Of a stretch of DNA of 64,000 nt, positions 26,357 through 37,190 are shown one piece after another. This DNA comes from Aphrophora alni. Taxonomy: Eukaryota > Arthropoda > Insecta > Hemiptera > Aphrophoridae. The notes under the pieces were generated by a model. That model ran no database searches. It was not told the origin of the DNA and was given only the letters and a program-made list of their open reading frames with translations. Within the stretch, counting starts at the first letter, position 1. Each line of letters starts with the position of its first letter. The translations under genes and the position numbers were made by a program. Where the stretch lies: NCBI GenBank assembly GCA_963513935.1, contig OY740768.1:41348368-41412367 (forward strand). The letters run 5' to 3'.

Positions 26357-27473
26357 TATACAGAATAATTTTGAAGTATGGAAACGGCTGTATACTGAAT
26401 AACTGAAAGGTACTTGAAGACGGAAATAAATGCGTATCTAGATAGTTTAAAAAATTGCACGATTTTGTAGATTTGAAATTTTTGTCCTCCACTTTGGATC
26501 CGCCATATTGAATCAAACTATATTTTTAAATAGAAAAGTGGATATATGATACTTGATTTTCATTTAAACTTTGACAAGGAAAATGACGATGAAAGCAGTT
26601 TTTCGTTAAATGCATTCGTTTTTGAGTTATAAGCATTCAAAGTTGCGAAGACGGAAAAATTGCGTTAGCAATAAAACGGGGTAAAATGCGCGGTCGAAAC
26701 TTTTCTATTATATTTTTTCTTGTAGAATACATCAAATAACGAAGTTTAATCACTAAAATGATGATAATAATAAACAATAACCAATTATTACGAACACAAC
26801 TACAAATTAAATCTCAAATGATATTATCCACTTTAAATATTACAAAATTTAACTTTAAAATTTAAAAAATGTTTTCGATCATACTTTACTAATACAATAA
26901 ATTTTTGAAGCATACCATTCTACAACAAATATTCAAGTTGCTTCCCTTCTACAGATTGCCAATGCGCTAACCTCAAGTAATATCCAAATATGAAAGAAGG
27001 CCTAGTTTAAATCAGCTGTTTGCATTACGTTACAACAATGCAACTTGTTAATTACACGTTTCGCATGTAAAATTAAGTTTTAGTGGTTAAAATCTGTTTT
27101 CTGGTTCGTTATTGGATGTATTCTGCAGGAAAAACACAATAGAAAAGTTTTGAAGGAGCATTTTACCCAGTTTTATTGCTATCGCGATTTTTCCGTCATT
27201 GCAACTTGGAATGCTTATAACTTAAAAACGAAGCATTTATAGAAAAATGGCTTTCACTATTGTTTTTCTTGTAAAATTTTGCATGTAAATCAAGTCTCAC
27301 ATGTCCATCTTCCTATTTAAAAAATAAAGTTTTATTCCATACGGCGGACAAAAATTAAAAACCAAAAAGTATATTTTTTTTAACCTACATAGATCCGCAT
27401 TTGTTTCTGCCTCCAAGTGCCTCTTAGTTATGCAATATAAATCCGTTTCCATATTTACAAATCACCCTGTATA
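26357..27473. mobile_element. Fold-back (long terminal inverted repeat) element
   Basis: Arms 26357-26761 and 27077-27473 are inverted, imperfect copies of about 400 bp around a 315-bp centre. Matched landmarks include ATGGAAACGG, the GAGTTATAAGCATTC / AAGTTATAAGCATTC pair, GACGGAAAAATTGCG / GACGGAAAAATCGCG and AATACATC..ATAACGAA. The right terminus on the - strand reads TATACAGGGTGAT, the same as the element at 34272. No transposase frame, so non-autonomous. Confidence 0.8.
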
Positions 27474-27541
27474 CATTGCTCAGAAAAAAATCCCAGATAT
27501 CACCAAATGAAAGACAACACAAAACTTACAATAAAAAACAA

Positions 27542-29534
27542 TTGATTAACAACTGCCCAGCGTTTTAATGACAAAGTATACTCAACAGTAGATAAATAGA
27601 AACATGTATTCATGTACTGTGCTTCTCTGCTGTACAAGTCTTTCGACATGTTGTTGAGATACTGACGTGTTGTTAACGTGTAGAAATATATTTGATTAGC
27701 AACTTCACAGCGTTTTAATGACAAAGTATACTCAACAGTCCCCCAACAGTAGATAAATATAAACATGTATTCATGTACTGTGCTTCTCCCCTGTACAAGT
27801 CTTTCGGCATGTTGTTGAGATACTGACATGTTGTTAACGTGTAGAAATACATTTGATTAGCAACTTCACAGCGTTTTAATGACAAAGTATACTCAACAGT
27901 CCCCCAACAGTAGATAAATATAAACATGTATTCATGTACTGTGCTTCTCCCCTGTACAAGTCTTTCGGCATGTTGTTGAGATACTGACATGTTGTTAACG
28001 TGTAGAAATACATTTGATTAGCAACTTCACAGCGTTTTAATGACAAAGTATACTCAACAGTCTCCCAACAGTAGATAAATATAAACATGTATTCATGTAC
28101 TGTGCTTCTCCCCTGTACAAGTCTTTCGGCATGTTGTTGAGATACTGACATGTTGTTAACGTGTAGAAATACATTTGATTAGCAACTTCACAGCGTTTTA
28201 ATGACAAAGTATACTCAACAGTCTCCCAACAGTAGATAAATATAAACATGTATTCATGTACTGTGCTTCTCCCCTGTACAAGTCTTTCGGCATGTTGTTG
28301 AGATACTGACATGTTGTTAACGTGTAGAAATACATTTGATTAGCAACTTCACAGCGTTTTAATGACAAAGTATACTCAACAGTAGATAAATAGAAACATT
28401 TATTCATGTACTGTGCTTCTCTCCTATGCAAGTCTTTCGACATGTTGTTGAGATACTGACGTGTTGTTAACGTGTAGAAATATATTTGATTAGCAACTTC
28501 ACAGCGTTTTAATGACAAAGTATACTCAACAGTAGATAAATATAAACATGTATTCATGTACTATGCTTCTCCCCTATACAAGTCTTTCGGCATGTTATTG
28601 AGATACTGACGTATTGTTAACGTGTAGAAATACATTTGATTAGCAACTTCACAGCGTTTTAATGACAAAGTATACTCAACAGTAGATAAATATAAACATG
28701 TATTCATGTACTATGCTTCTCCCCTATACAAGTCTTTCGGCATGTTGTTGAGATACTGACGTATTGTTAACGTGTAGAAATACATTTGATTAGCAACTTC
28801 ACAGCGTTTTAATGACAAAGTATACTCAACAGTAGATAAATAGAAACATGTATTCATGTACTGTGCTTCTCCCCTGTACAAGTCTTTCGACATGTTGTTG
28901 AGATACTGACGTGTTGTTAACGAGTAGAAATACATTTGATTAGCAACTTCACAGCGTTTTAATGACAAAGTATACTCAACAGTAGATAAATATAAACATG
29001 TATTCATGTACTATGCTTCTCCCCTGTACAAGTCTTTCGGCATGTTGTTGAGATACTGACGTATTGTTAACGTGTAGAAATACATTTGATTAGCAACTTC
29101 ACAGCGTTTTAATGACAAAGTATACTCAACAGTAGATAAATAGAAACATGTATTCATGTACTGTGCTTCTCCCCTGTACAAGTCTTTCGGTATGTTGTTG
29201 AGATACTGACGTGTTGTTAACGTGTAGAAATACATTTGATTAGCAACTTCACAGCGTTTTAATGACAAAGTATACTCAACAGTAGATAAATAGAAACATG
29301 TATTCATGTACTGTGCTTCTCCCCTGTACAAGTCTTTCGACATGTTGTTGAGATACTGACGTGTTGTTAACGTGTAGAAATACATTTGATTAGCAACTTC
29401 ACAGCGTTTTAATGACAAAGTATACTCAACAGTAGATAAATAGAAACATGTATTCATGTACTGTGCTTCTCCCCTGTACAAGTCTTTCGGTATGTTGTTG
29501 AGATACTGACGTGTTGTTAACGTGTAGAAATATA
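27542..29534. repeat. Satellite array, 13 units of 150 or 161 bp
   Basis: The anchor CGTTTTAATGACAAAG occurs at 27561, 27711, 27872, 28033, 28194, 28355 and then every 150 bp to 29405. Four consecutive units (from 27711, 27872, 28033 and 28194) are 161 bp because of an 11-bp insert after CTCAACAGT that partly duplicates it; the other units are 150 bp. The 150-bp unit is open on the - strand (50 codons per unit), but differences between units are mostly amino-acid changing and the 161-bp units shift frame, so it is not treated as coding. Confidence 0.97.
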
Positions 29535-32500
29535 TTTTCGTAACATCGTAACAACAAAATAACTTTAATTAACAACAATTGTTTAATTTGTAATTATGTT
29601 TGATATTATGTTTTAAAAATAAAATATTGTGAAAAAAGTCCACTAGCAAAACTATTAAGGGAGAAATCCAAACGTGTATTGATTGTTTTAATAAAATATA
29701 TCTAATCTAAGTCAATTGATTTTTCTTTTCATTATAACTTAGCACAGTAAAATCTTTAGTATGTTTTTAGTAAAAATATACACAAAGGTGTTTTTCTTTT
29801 AAATTATATCTGACATCGAATGCATATATTTGGTTTTATGTTTTTAGAAACTACGCTTGAGAATAATTTGATCAAAATCGTCAAAGCTGGTTTTTAGAAA
29901 ATTATTTTTGTGTTTTTTTTCTTTCATACCTAATTATAAAATTACGTACCAAATTTGGTTACAATCCACCCACTCATCTGGACTGTAAGAGACGACATAA
30001 GCTTTATAGACAGAAAGTTATCATTCCAAAAAAACCACTTTTTAGGACTTAAGAAACCTCAAATACACAAAGGTTTTCCGGCTGCAAAGCTTGAAAATGG
30101 CTGAATAGTCGAAACGCCGTCGTATACGGTAATGAAAATAGATTATTGTAAGACGGTAAGTCGACAAACAAACGTTTTCATTATGATACCAGTTAATCTT
30201 GACTGGTATCATAATCTTAAAATGATTTATTGGGTGAATAAAATCTGCCTTATGAATAAAAAAATAACACTCTATATTAGGAAAAATAATCTTAAAAAAA
30301 TTCTTAGAAATCAAAATATGTTGGTTATACATATGTTTTGGCCTTTAGAACAAATAATGCCTGAATAGAACTATTAAGGTTATTTTTAATTCTGATAATT
30401 TTTGTCTCCAAATACTTACTCTAATAATTCACTTCCTTTATTCATAAGTTGTAAAGTTTAATACCCCAGTAATAATAAGGAACAAATTGATATAATAAAT
30501 ATCTGGGTATTGTAGTTGATTACCAAGAAAAACTTTTTCTTATCAATAACCAAGTTATCCTTTGATCTATATTGAATATAATAATATCTGATATTATCGT
30601 ATTATATTTTTTATAAAACAAGACAATTTACGAGATATTTGAGATTAAACACGTTAACCGGTCGCCATTTTTAAAATGTACAAAATATATTTTCGGTACT
30701 CCGATAAAAGGTTACATGAAAAATGATGTATACCAAATTTAGACGCCATTTCTAAAATTATAACTCACTCCGTATACAGTTAAAAAAGCTTTGTAAAACT
30801 TGTTTCGTCGCCATTTTAAAGATTTCTATTTATAGTAAGTAGTACATTAAATGATGAAGTTTACATACCATAACTAGCTTAAATGGCAAATTTGATTGCA
30901 ATGAGAGCCACTATTATTAATGGTAGTAATTTATTAATATTTTTACGTTATGTAATGTAAAGTTAGGGTCAACTATGAGAGGTTTTACATTTACACAACA
31001 TATATGTAGTTAACAGAAAGTTATCTGATGAGTTAAAAAATCGGTGACGAAATTTTGAAAAAATTCATACATAAAATTCAGGAATAATTGCCGAAAACGA
31101 AATTAACTCTGACAGCCGATATTTTAAACTCGATTTAATAAATACGACTTTGTCTTAGAAAGAGTTTATGACATAAGCAAAGAGAGACACAAGAAATGCA
31201 TAGAGCAAAAATAAATGTTTCCCACGCATAAGTAGAATAGAGAAATTTTCATGATAATGGCGTCAAATATTATTTTCTGTTTTATAGATGGGCGTGTGAG
31301 AAAGTTATTGTAAGTTTATTTTTTGAAAGTTGATATCCAAAATGGTTTCCACTTAAAAGAAATCAATATTATGTAAGATGTGTAAAATTAAGCTAAATAG
31401 TTGAACGCCACATTGTCGACAAACCAAAAGATCAATATAAAAAGTCTACTTTCAGTTAAAGAATAAACACGTTTTCTATTGTATCATTGTTTTAATTTCA
31501 CGCTGAAATCACTTAGTTGCACGTCCACTTGAACAGAAACTTAAAATTACCCCTTAAACAAAATCACAACAAACCACAAAGTAAACCCCAAACTCACCGG
31601 ACTGGTAATTTATCATACACAATTCAAAGGTCGAGGCCATTTCGCACTAAGCTAAGCATATAATTAAATATGATACTGTTAACAGCATGTGATATAGTAC
31701 AACACGATCATTTCAACCCTCGATAAGGGTGTAACACCCTTCAGAGGGGGGTGAAAAACTAACATCTATTCATAGAGTGCATGTGTCACTTAGTGCGTGT
31801 AATTTACACCAGAGGCAAATTAGATAATGATCGTAAACAGATAGCCTAAAACACTTTGATGAATTTAATGGTAATTTTAAACTACGTTAAAAAATGTTAT
31901 CTATAACCACCATGTAAACAATAGACCATGGCCTATAGGCTATCTGTTGCTTAAAATATGGGTAAATTCCCTGCAGATAGCAGGTTTGTATTAAAATTTA
32001 TGTGAATTAAATATAGTTATTGTAATATCCGACATCCAAGATTATTTAATTTAAATTTTTTTTTTTTTTAAGAAATAACTTTTCTTCTGTAGGTCGTACA
32101 AACTACACACTATGTGCAACTTTCCTACAAAAATAAACGTTGCAAAAATTTGCACAAATTTCTCACGGACACCCATTCACAATCTAAAAACTATTCGCGC
32201 CAAAAAATCTCAATTTGATACTGCCCGCGAGCCACGAAAAGGTCCCCGAACTGAATGACAAGCAAAAATGCTTTTCAGCGGTATCACGATATTTGCAGGG
32301 GTAAATTTGAACCGAGCACGTGCCTGGGTTGTAATTTGTATTGTCACGTACAAGTAAGTCATATCTGTTACAGATTACAAGTTACCTGTATTTTAATTTA
32401 CATAAATAATTACTATTACTAATATAAATTATATTTTTGACTACGTTCCAAACTCTTGTTGTTGATAGAGAATATAATTGATTGGTCGATTGATTGACAA

Positions 32501-33787
32501 ATTCCCAAAATTTGAACATTCTATATTCAACGTTTACAAATAAAAATCACATTAATGAAGAACTTTTAATTTATAACGATTGTGTAGGATAATTTTGTTC
32601 TAAATATTACACAGTAGTTTGGTGCTAACTTCTGTTGCGTGTGTATCATGTCAACTAATATAAGTGTCTTAAGTCTTTGTATATAGGCCTACACGCGGCG
32701 CGCATGCAACCTGGGACATTCTCGTGGCTCTCGGACAGCAGTTGTCTGTCAAAAAGTGAAAGTTAACCATGTACGCAGTTTAAAAAAATATATATGGTCT
32801 AAACTTAATCTACTTTTGCCGTATAAACATTTTACTTATACAGACTGGGTCATTAATCCTGGCAATTTATTAAAATTTGAACGAAATCAATAGAGTTGAT
32901 TTTGAGAAATCACGTTTTTCCTAATATTTTAGGCCAATTTTTGGCTTGTTACCGATAACTCACAACCACCATTTTTGGAGACATAGGGACCAATAAGTTT
33001 TGTTTGAGTCCCTATAAGCTACACTTGAAGTTACAGTTAATTTTGATAAAATCGTAATTTTTTTTCCCCCTATTCTCAACTAACCCTAAATTTGGATTTT
33101 TAATACAAGTTTTTACCATATACCTCCCGATGTATGGTCAAAATATGTTCATATACCAATTAGATTAAAATAGGTCCACACGTTTTAGCTGTAGAGACAA
33201 CAGACAGTACTCAAACTCAAAAACACTGTTTGTACTCAGAGGAACTAAAAACAAATATTTCTGAGAAAAACTCAACATCTTTTCATTCATCACATAACTT
33301 TCTCTATAATACGTAGTGTGAAAAGTCAAGTAAAAGAGATCTAAGCTAAAAACCGTAATATAACCTCAAATTAGTGGTGGGGAATCATTAATAACAGCTG
33401 TAGCTGTATAGCTATATTATAATTTTATTTAGCTATATTTATTGAATTTTGTTAAAAATATTTTTAAATGGAAACTTTGTAAGAAACATTAATTTAATGC
33501 ATCCAAAGATAATTTTTGAAAAACTTAGGTTATAATAGCAATAAATTAATTCCTTGATGAATAATTAATTATGGTTACCGGCAATTTTTGATTGATTTGG
33601 GACAAATATTAAATGATAATCTCAAAGGTTATTTGCTTGAAATATTACTGAAGAATTATAATTTTACGTCAATTACTAATTACTGGTAGTAATTTAAGTT
33701 ATTTAACATTATTCTAAGATAAAAATCCCAGATATCCGATTTTATTTACTGTTTACCTATTTTTATCACTCATTAAATAGCCCTCGA
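29535..33787. other. Transposon-relic-rich AT-rich stretch
   Basis: No gene. Several segments use wording common in decayed insect transposons, such as TACCAAATTTGGTTACAAT near 29,948, GTATACCAAATTTAGACGCC near 30,728 and ATGGAAACTTTG near 33,469. A strong small hairpin sits at 30180-30215. About 32,140-32,340 and 32,680-32,760 are GC-richer and unexplained. Confidence 0.45.
30180..30215. repeat. Perfect 14-bp inverted repeat with 8-base loop
   Basis: ATTATGATACCAGT, loop TAATCTTG, ACTGGTATCATAAT. It could form a stable hairpin. It lies in relic-rich sequence, so it may be the centre of an old inverted-repeat transposon. Confidence 0.8.
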
Positions 33788-34066
33788 GGGCTTACTTATT
33801 AGTAAGTGCAAGTGTGGCAAACACGGGGAATCCTATATTAATCTACACAATTTCTTCATTCAGGCTTGAGTTAATCCCTCTTTTTGATCTTTTGCCTCAG
33901 GTCTCTTTTGACCAACTCATGTTCTCTTACGACATAAAGCTTACAAAAAGCTTACGTTCTCATGCTTACAAAAAGAATAAAATAAAGCAATAAAGAGTAT
34001 TCGAGGGCTAGCTTTATTTTATGCTTTTGTATAAGGCAAAATGACCGAGAGAATTTTGTCTTTAAC
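33788..34066 (+). repeat. Interspersed ~240-bp repeat family, copy 7 (with internal insertion)
   Basis: TTAGTAAGTGCAAGTGTGGC at the left, CAGGTCTCTTTTGACCAACTC in the middle, GAGTATTCGAGGGCTAGC and AAATGACCGAGAG at the right. Extra AAGCTTACAAAAAG-type sequence, itself duplicated, interrupts the middle near 33,940-33,980. Confidence 0.8.
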
Positions 34067-34271
34067 AAGAAAAAAAAAATCACTAAATAAGAATATTAAT
34101 AGGAAATGAATATAGGTCATTTAGATAAAATTTTAATTTAACATTATTCTATTTTCTGTAGTTTCTCCTTATTTACACTAACGAACTAACCTAATTGGTT
34201 AAGAGCATCTTGAATAAAATTAGTCAAATTATAAAGACACAAGTGTTCATATATCCGTACACATATGTTCA

Positions 34272-35294
34272 TATACAGGGTGATGCAAAAGTTCCGCAAC
34301 CCCTTCGTAATTTTAAACCTCTTTAACGTATTACAGTAAGTCCAAACTTTTAGGCAATTTTAAAGGGGAAAATCTGCACCTTTTAGGGGTTTGAACGAAT
34401 TCCACCCTTATTTGGTTGGGGGTGATTGGTTGCAAGTCAAAATTTGTAAATAGCAACCCCTATTGAGTCATACCTCATTTTAAAGCCCTCGTTGAGACGA
34501 GAAAATTGGTGTAAAGTAAACCCCATTCCGATAACCCTATCCAAAATGGCGAAGCCAAGAAGTTCAGATTTTTCTATTTGTCTAGGTATTGTATTCTACA
34601 TCAATTCGGCGTGTATTCATTTTAAGATGCAAAAACATTGCACAATTTCTTTAATCTACATTAATTACGATTTAGAAGAAATAACTCGCTAGATCTTCAT
34701 TGTTAGATGATGATTTTACAATTTAACTTATAAATAGGTTTTAAAATATATAGATAAATATCTATTTATTTATCTATATATTTTAGTAAACAAAATGATT
34801 TACTATTTTTTTTATCCATAATTTTTGAGGATTCAAGTTTAATTATGTTTAACTAGGTTTTAGGTATTGAGTAGGTCCCATTTTCATCAATTTGACAAAA
34901 AAATCTTGCGAGATATTTTTTTCTAAATCGTAATTAATGTAGATTAAAAAAGTGTGCAATGTTTTTGCATCTTTAAATGAATACACATAGAATTGATTTC
35001 GAATGTAATACCTACAAAAATAGAAAAATCTGAACTTCTTGGCTCTGCCATTTTGGATTGGGGTATCGGAGAGGGATTTCTTTACACCAATTTTCTCAAA
35101 GTGGGATTTAAAATGAGGTTTCACTCAATAGGGGTTGGTATTTAAAATTTATAACTGCAACCCTCACCCTCCAAAAAATAAGGGTAAAAATGTGTAGAAT
35201 TTTCCCAATTTAACTGCCTAAATGTTTGGAGTTAATACGTATAACAGGTTTAAAATTACAAAGGGGTTGAGAAACTTTTGCATCACACTGTATA
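34272..35294. mobile_element. Fold-back element, nearly continuous palindrome of ~1 kb
   Basis: The two halves (34272-about 34770 and about 34775-35294) are inverted copies almost to the centre, where ATATATAGATAAATA meets its complement. The ends are TATACAGGGTGATGCAAAAG on the left and, on the - strand, TATACAGTGTGATGCAAAAG on the right. No transposase frame is seen; the open frames on each strand (34492-34692, 34849-35124) are mirror images of each other and non-coding. Confidence 0.88.
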
Positions 35295-36970
35295 TATTCA
35301 ATATGTTAAATGCATCATTCGAGTTCTAATGACTTAAAAATGTATTGTTAAGTTGTTCCTTCTTTGAACAATAGCCTCACTCAATATTTAATTCACTATA
35401 AAAGGGAAATTTATGGTTGGTAAAAAGTTCTAATTAGTAATGAATGCACACAAAACAAGCTTAGCAAATGATACGATACTAGAATACAATTTTATTTTTC
35501 TACTAATTTTTATTTAAAGCGATAACGGAACCTAAAGCTGTAGTTTCAACAAAAACGTATGAAAACATTATTTTAATATGAAAATTAGGGCTTTTATGAT
35601 TTTTCATTTGAATTTTTACATTTGTATTAAAATGGGTAATTTTAAGAGTGCCTTAAAAATAGAATTTTTAATTATCCAATTTCACTGGCTAACTAATTAA
35701 TGGAACTAATAAGAGGTCTACGTATACCAAATATGAGGTTCGGTTTTCTATCACGTATATTGGTTCAGACTTTTGATTTGAAGAAACACTTTCTAACATC
35801 TAGACTTCCGTAAGTTCCAAGAAAATTGACTTACGTATTCATTTCCAGAAAAATTAGATACGAAAAGATACCAGGTTTTGTAAATGTGAACTTTAAAAGC
35901 TTCTGAAAATATAAGAAAAAGTTAATTATTACTGTAACAGTATTATATGCTATTAGCAGCAGCTTAAAACTACAGTATTTGATGTGGACTGAATGTCCAT
36001 TTAAAACCATTCATAAAATGAGGAGTGCAATATTAGAATTTTCAGTTATAGATTTGGAAATACAATTTCAAAAAAATAAACATGGATGTGAATTTATGTA
36101 TTTGGTTTGAAAGAGGTAGAAAAAGAAAGGATATCGAAATATAAATTTCCTTTGCATAGTTTGAAAAGCAAAACAAAACATGATAATATATAAATCCCTC
36201 GTGTAAAAACTTGGATACATTTTGAAGGAAAATAATCTTGAAAAACATTCATAAAAGAATATTCATTTTTCACAAAGCAAAATACAAATAATAATAATAT
36301 TCTCTGAAATGTAATCTATAAATTAACCACTATGTAAAAAACATTAAAATATTAAATTTGCAGAAAATTTGGTAAGTCAAAGTTATAAAAATATATAAAC
36401 AATTAATTCTCAGGAGATATTATGTAAGATAAACTATTTTATAAAACGCTTTAAAAAATTGATTGAATCAAGTTTTGTTTTATGCCACAAATCCAGAAAA
36501 CGAAATTTCTCACCACGATCATATCAATAAAGCCACAATCCGTTCTGGACTTTATAAAGACTCTTAATGAAATTCGTAAGATAGATAATTTGGGGCAATA
36601 TGTTATCAGCGAGAATGGTCACTGATCTCAAAATAACATTTTTATGAATTCTTTGTTGTTTTAAAGTTGAGAACTCGTATTCGTTGTTTTGAGACACCCC
36701 AATGCAAATTTCTCTTTCAGGATATCTGACATAGACCAAAACGTGTTTTTGTCAGTTTTTCGCTGCTCACTATTGATTCTATGTTTGCGTCTAATATACT
36801 GTACACAGTGTTTTAAAGTATTGTGAGTGTGTTTGTTGTATTTTATGTTCTTCATTTGGGTAATTGTTTTTATTAGTGGCATTTTTCTGACGAAGATTGT
36901 ATGAAATATTAAAATGTTTATTATTATTTTTTTTTTAATTTCATAAATATATTATATACCACTCAGTATA
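35295..36970. other. AT-rich stretch without supported genes
   Basis: About 36,490-36,890 is less AT-rich and has two overlapping - strand open frames (36524-36739, 36661-36882) that I do not recognise; they may be a decayed transposon piece. Confidence 0.4.
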
Positions 36971-37190
36971 TACAGTGAGTAAAAAGTATGACAATCTTGA
37001 GATATCCTTACATCTTTATTCGTGTAGTCTTGGATTATATCCCTCTCTTTCATCTTTCGTAGCAGGTTACTCTTGACCAACTCTTTTACTTTTTCCGACC
37101 CTGACGTTGTTAGAGTATTTAATTGTTTATTTGTGTTCTTTTTTATAAGGCGATGATGACCGAAAGGTTTTTCGCATTTTTTAAACCGCA
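36971..37190 (+). repeat. Interspersed ~240-bp repeat family, copy 8
   Basis: Good copy: TATACAGTGAGTAAAAAGT, CGTGTAGTCTTGGATTATAT, TTTTTCCGACCCTGACG, GTTAGAGTATTT, TTATAAGGCGATGATGACCG, AAAGGTTTTTCGC. Confidence 0.85.

Noticed and set aside
27500..28557. Series of 91- to 119-codon - strand frames with repeated peptides
   Set aside because: They are the satellite units read through; the 161-bp units break the frame, and differences between units are mostly non-synonymous.
30042..30368. Opposed open frames on both strands around 30.1-30.4 kb
   Set aside because: They mirror each other around the perfect hairpin and resemble no protein.
31020..31070. Hammerhead-ribozyme-like core: CTGATGA at 31025, a 4-bp stem II, then GAAA at 31049, relevant because some Penelope-like elements carry such ribozymes
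   Set aside because: Stem I pairs over only about three bases and the cleavage triplet is weak. The site is not inside either Penelope-like remnant, and a partial match of this quality is expected by chance in 64 kb.
36524..36882. Two overlapping - strand open frames in a less AT-rich patch
   Set aside because: No recognisable domain; kept only as a remark in the block description.
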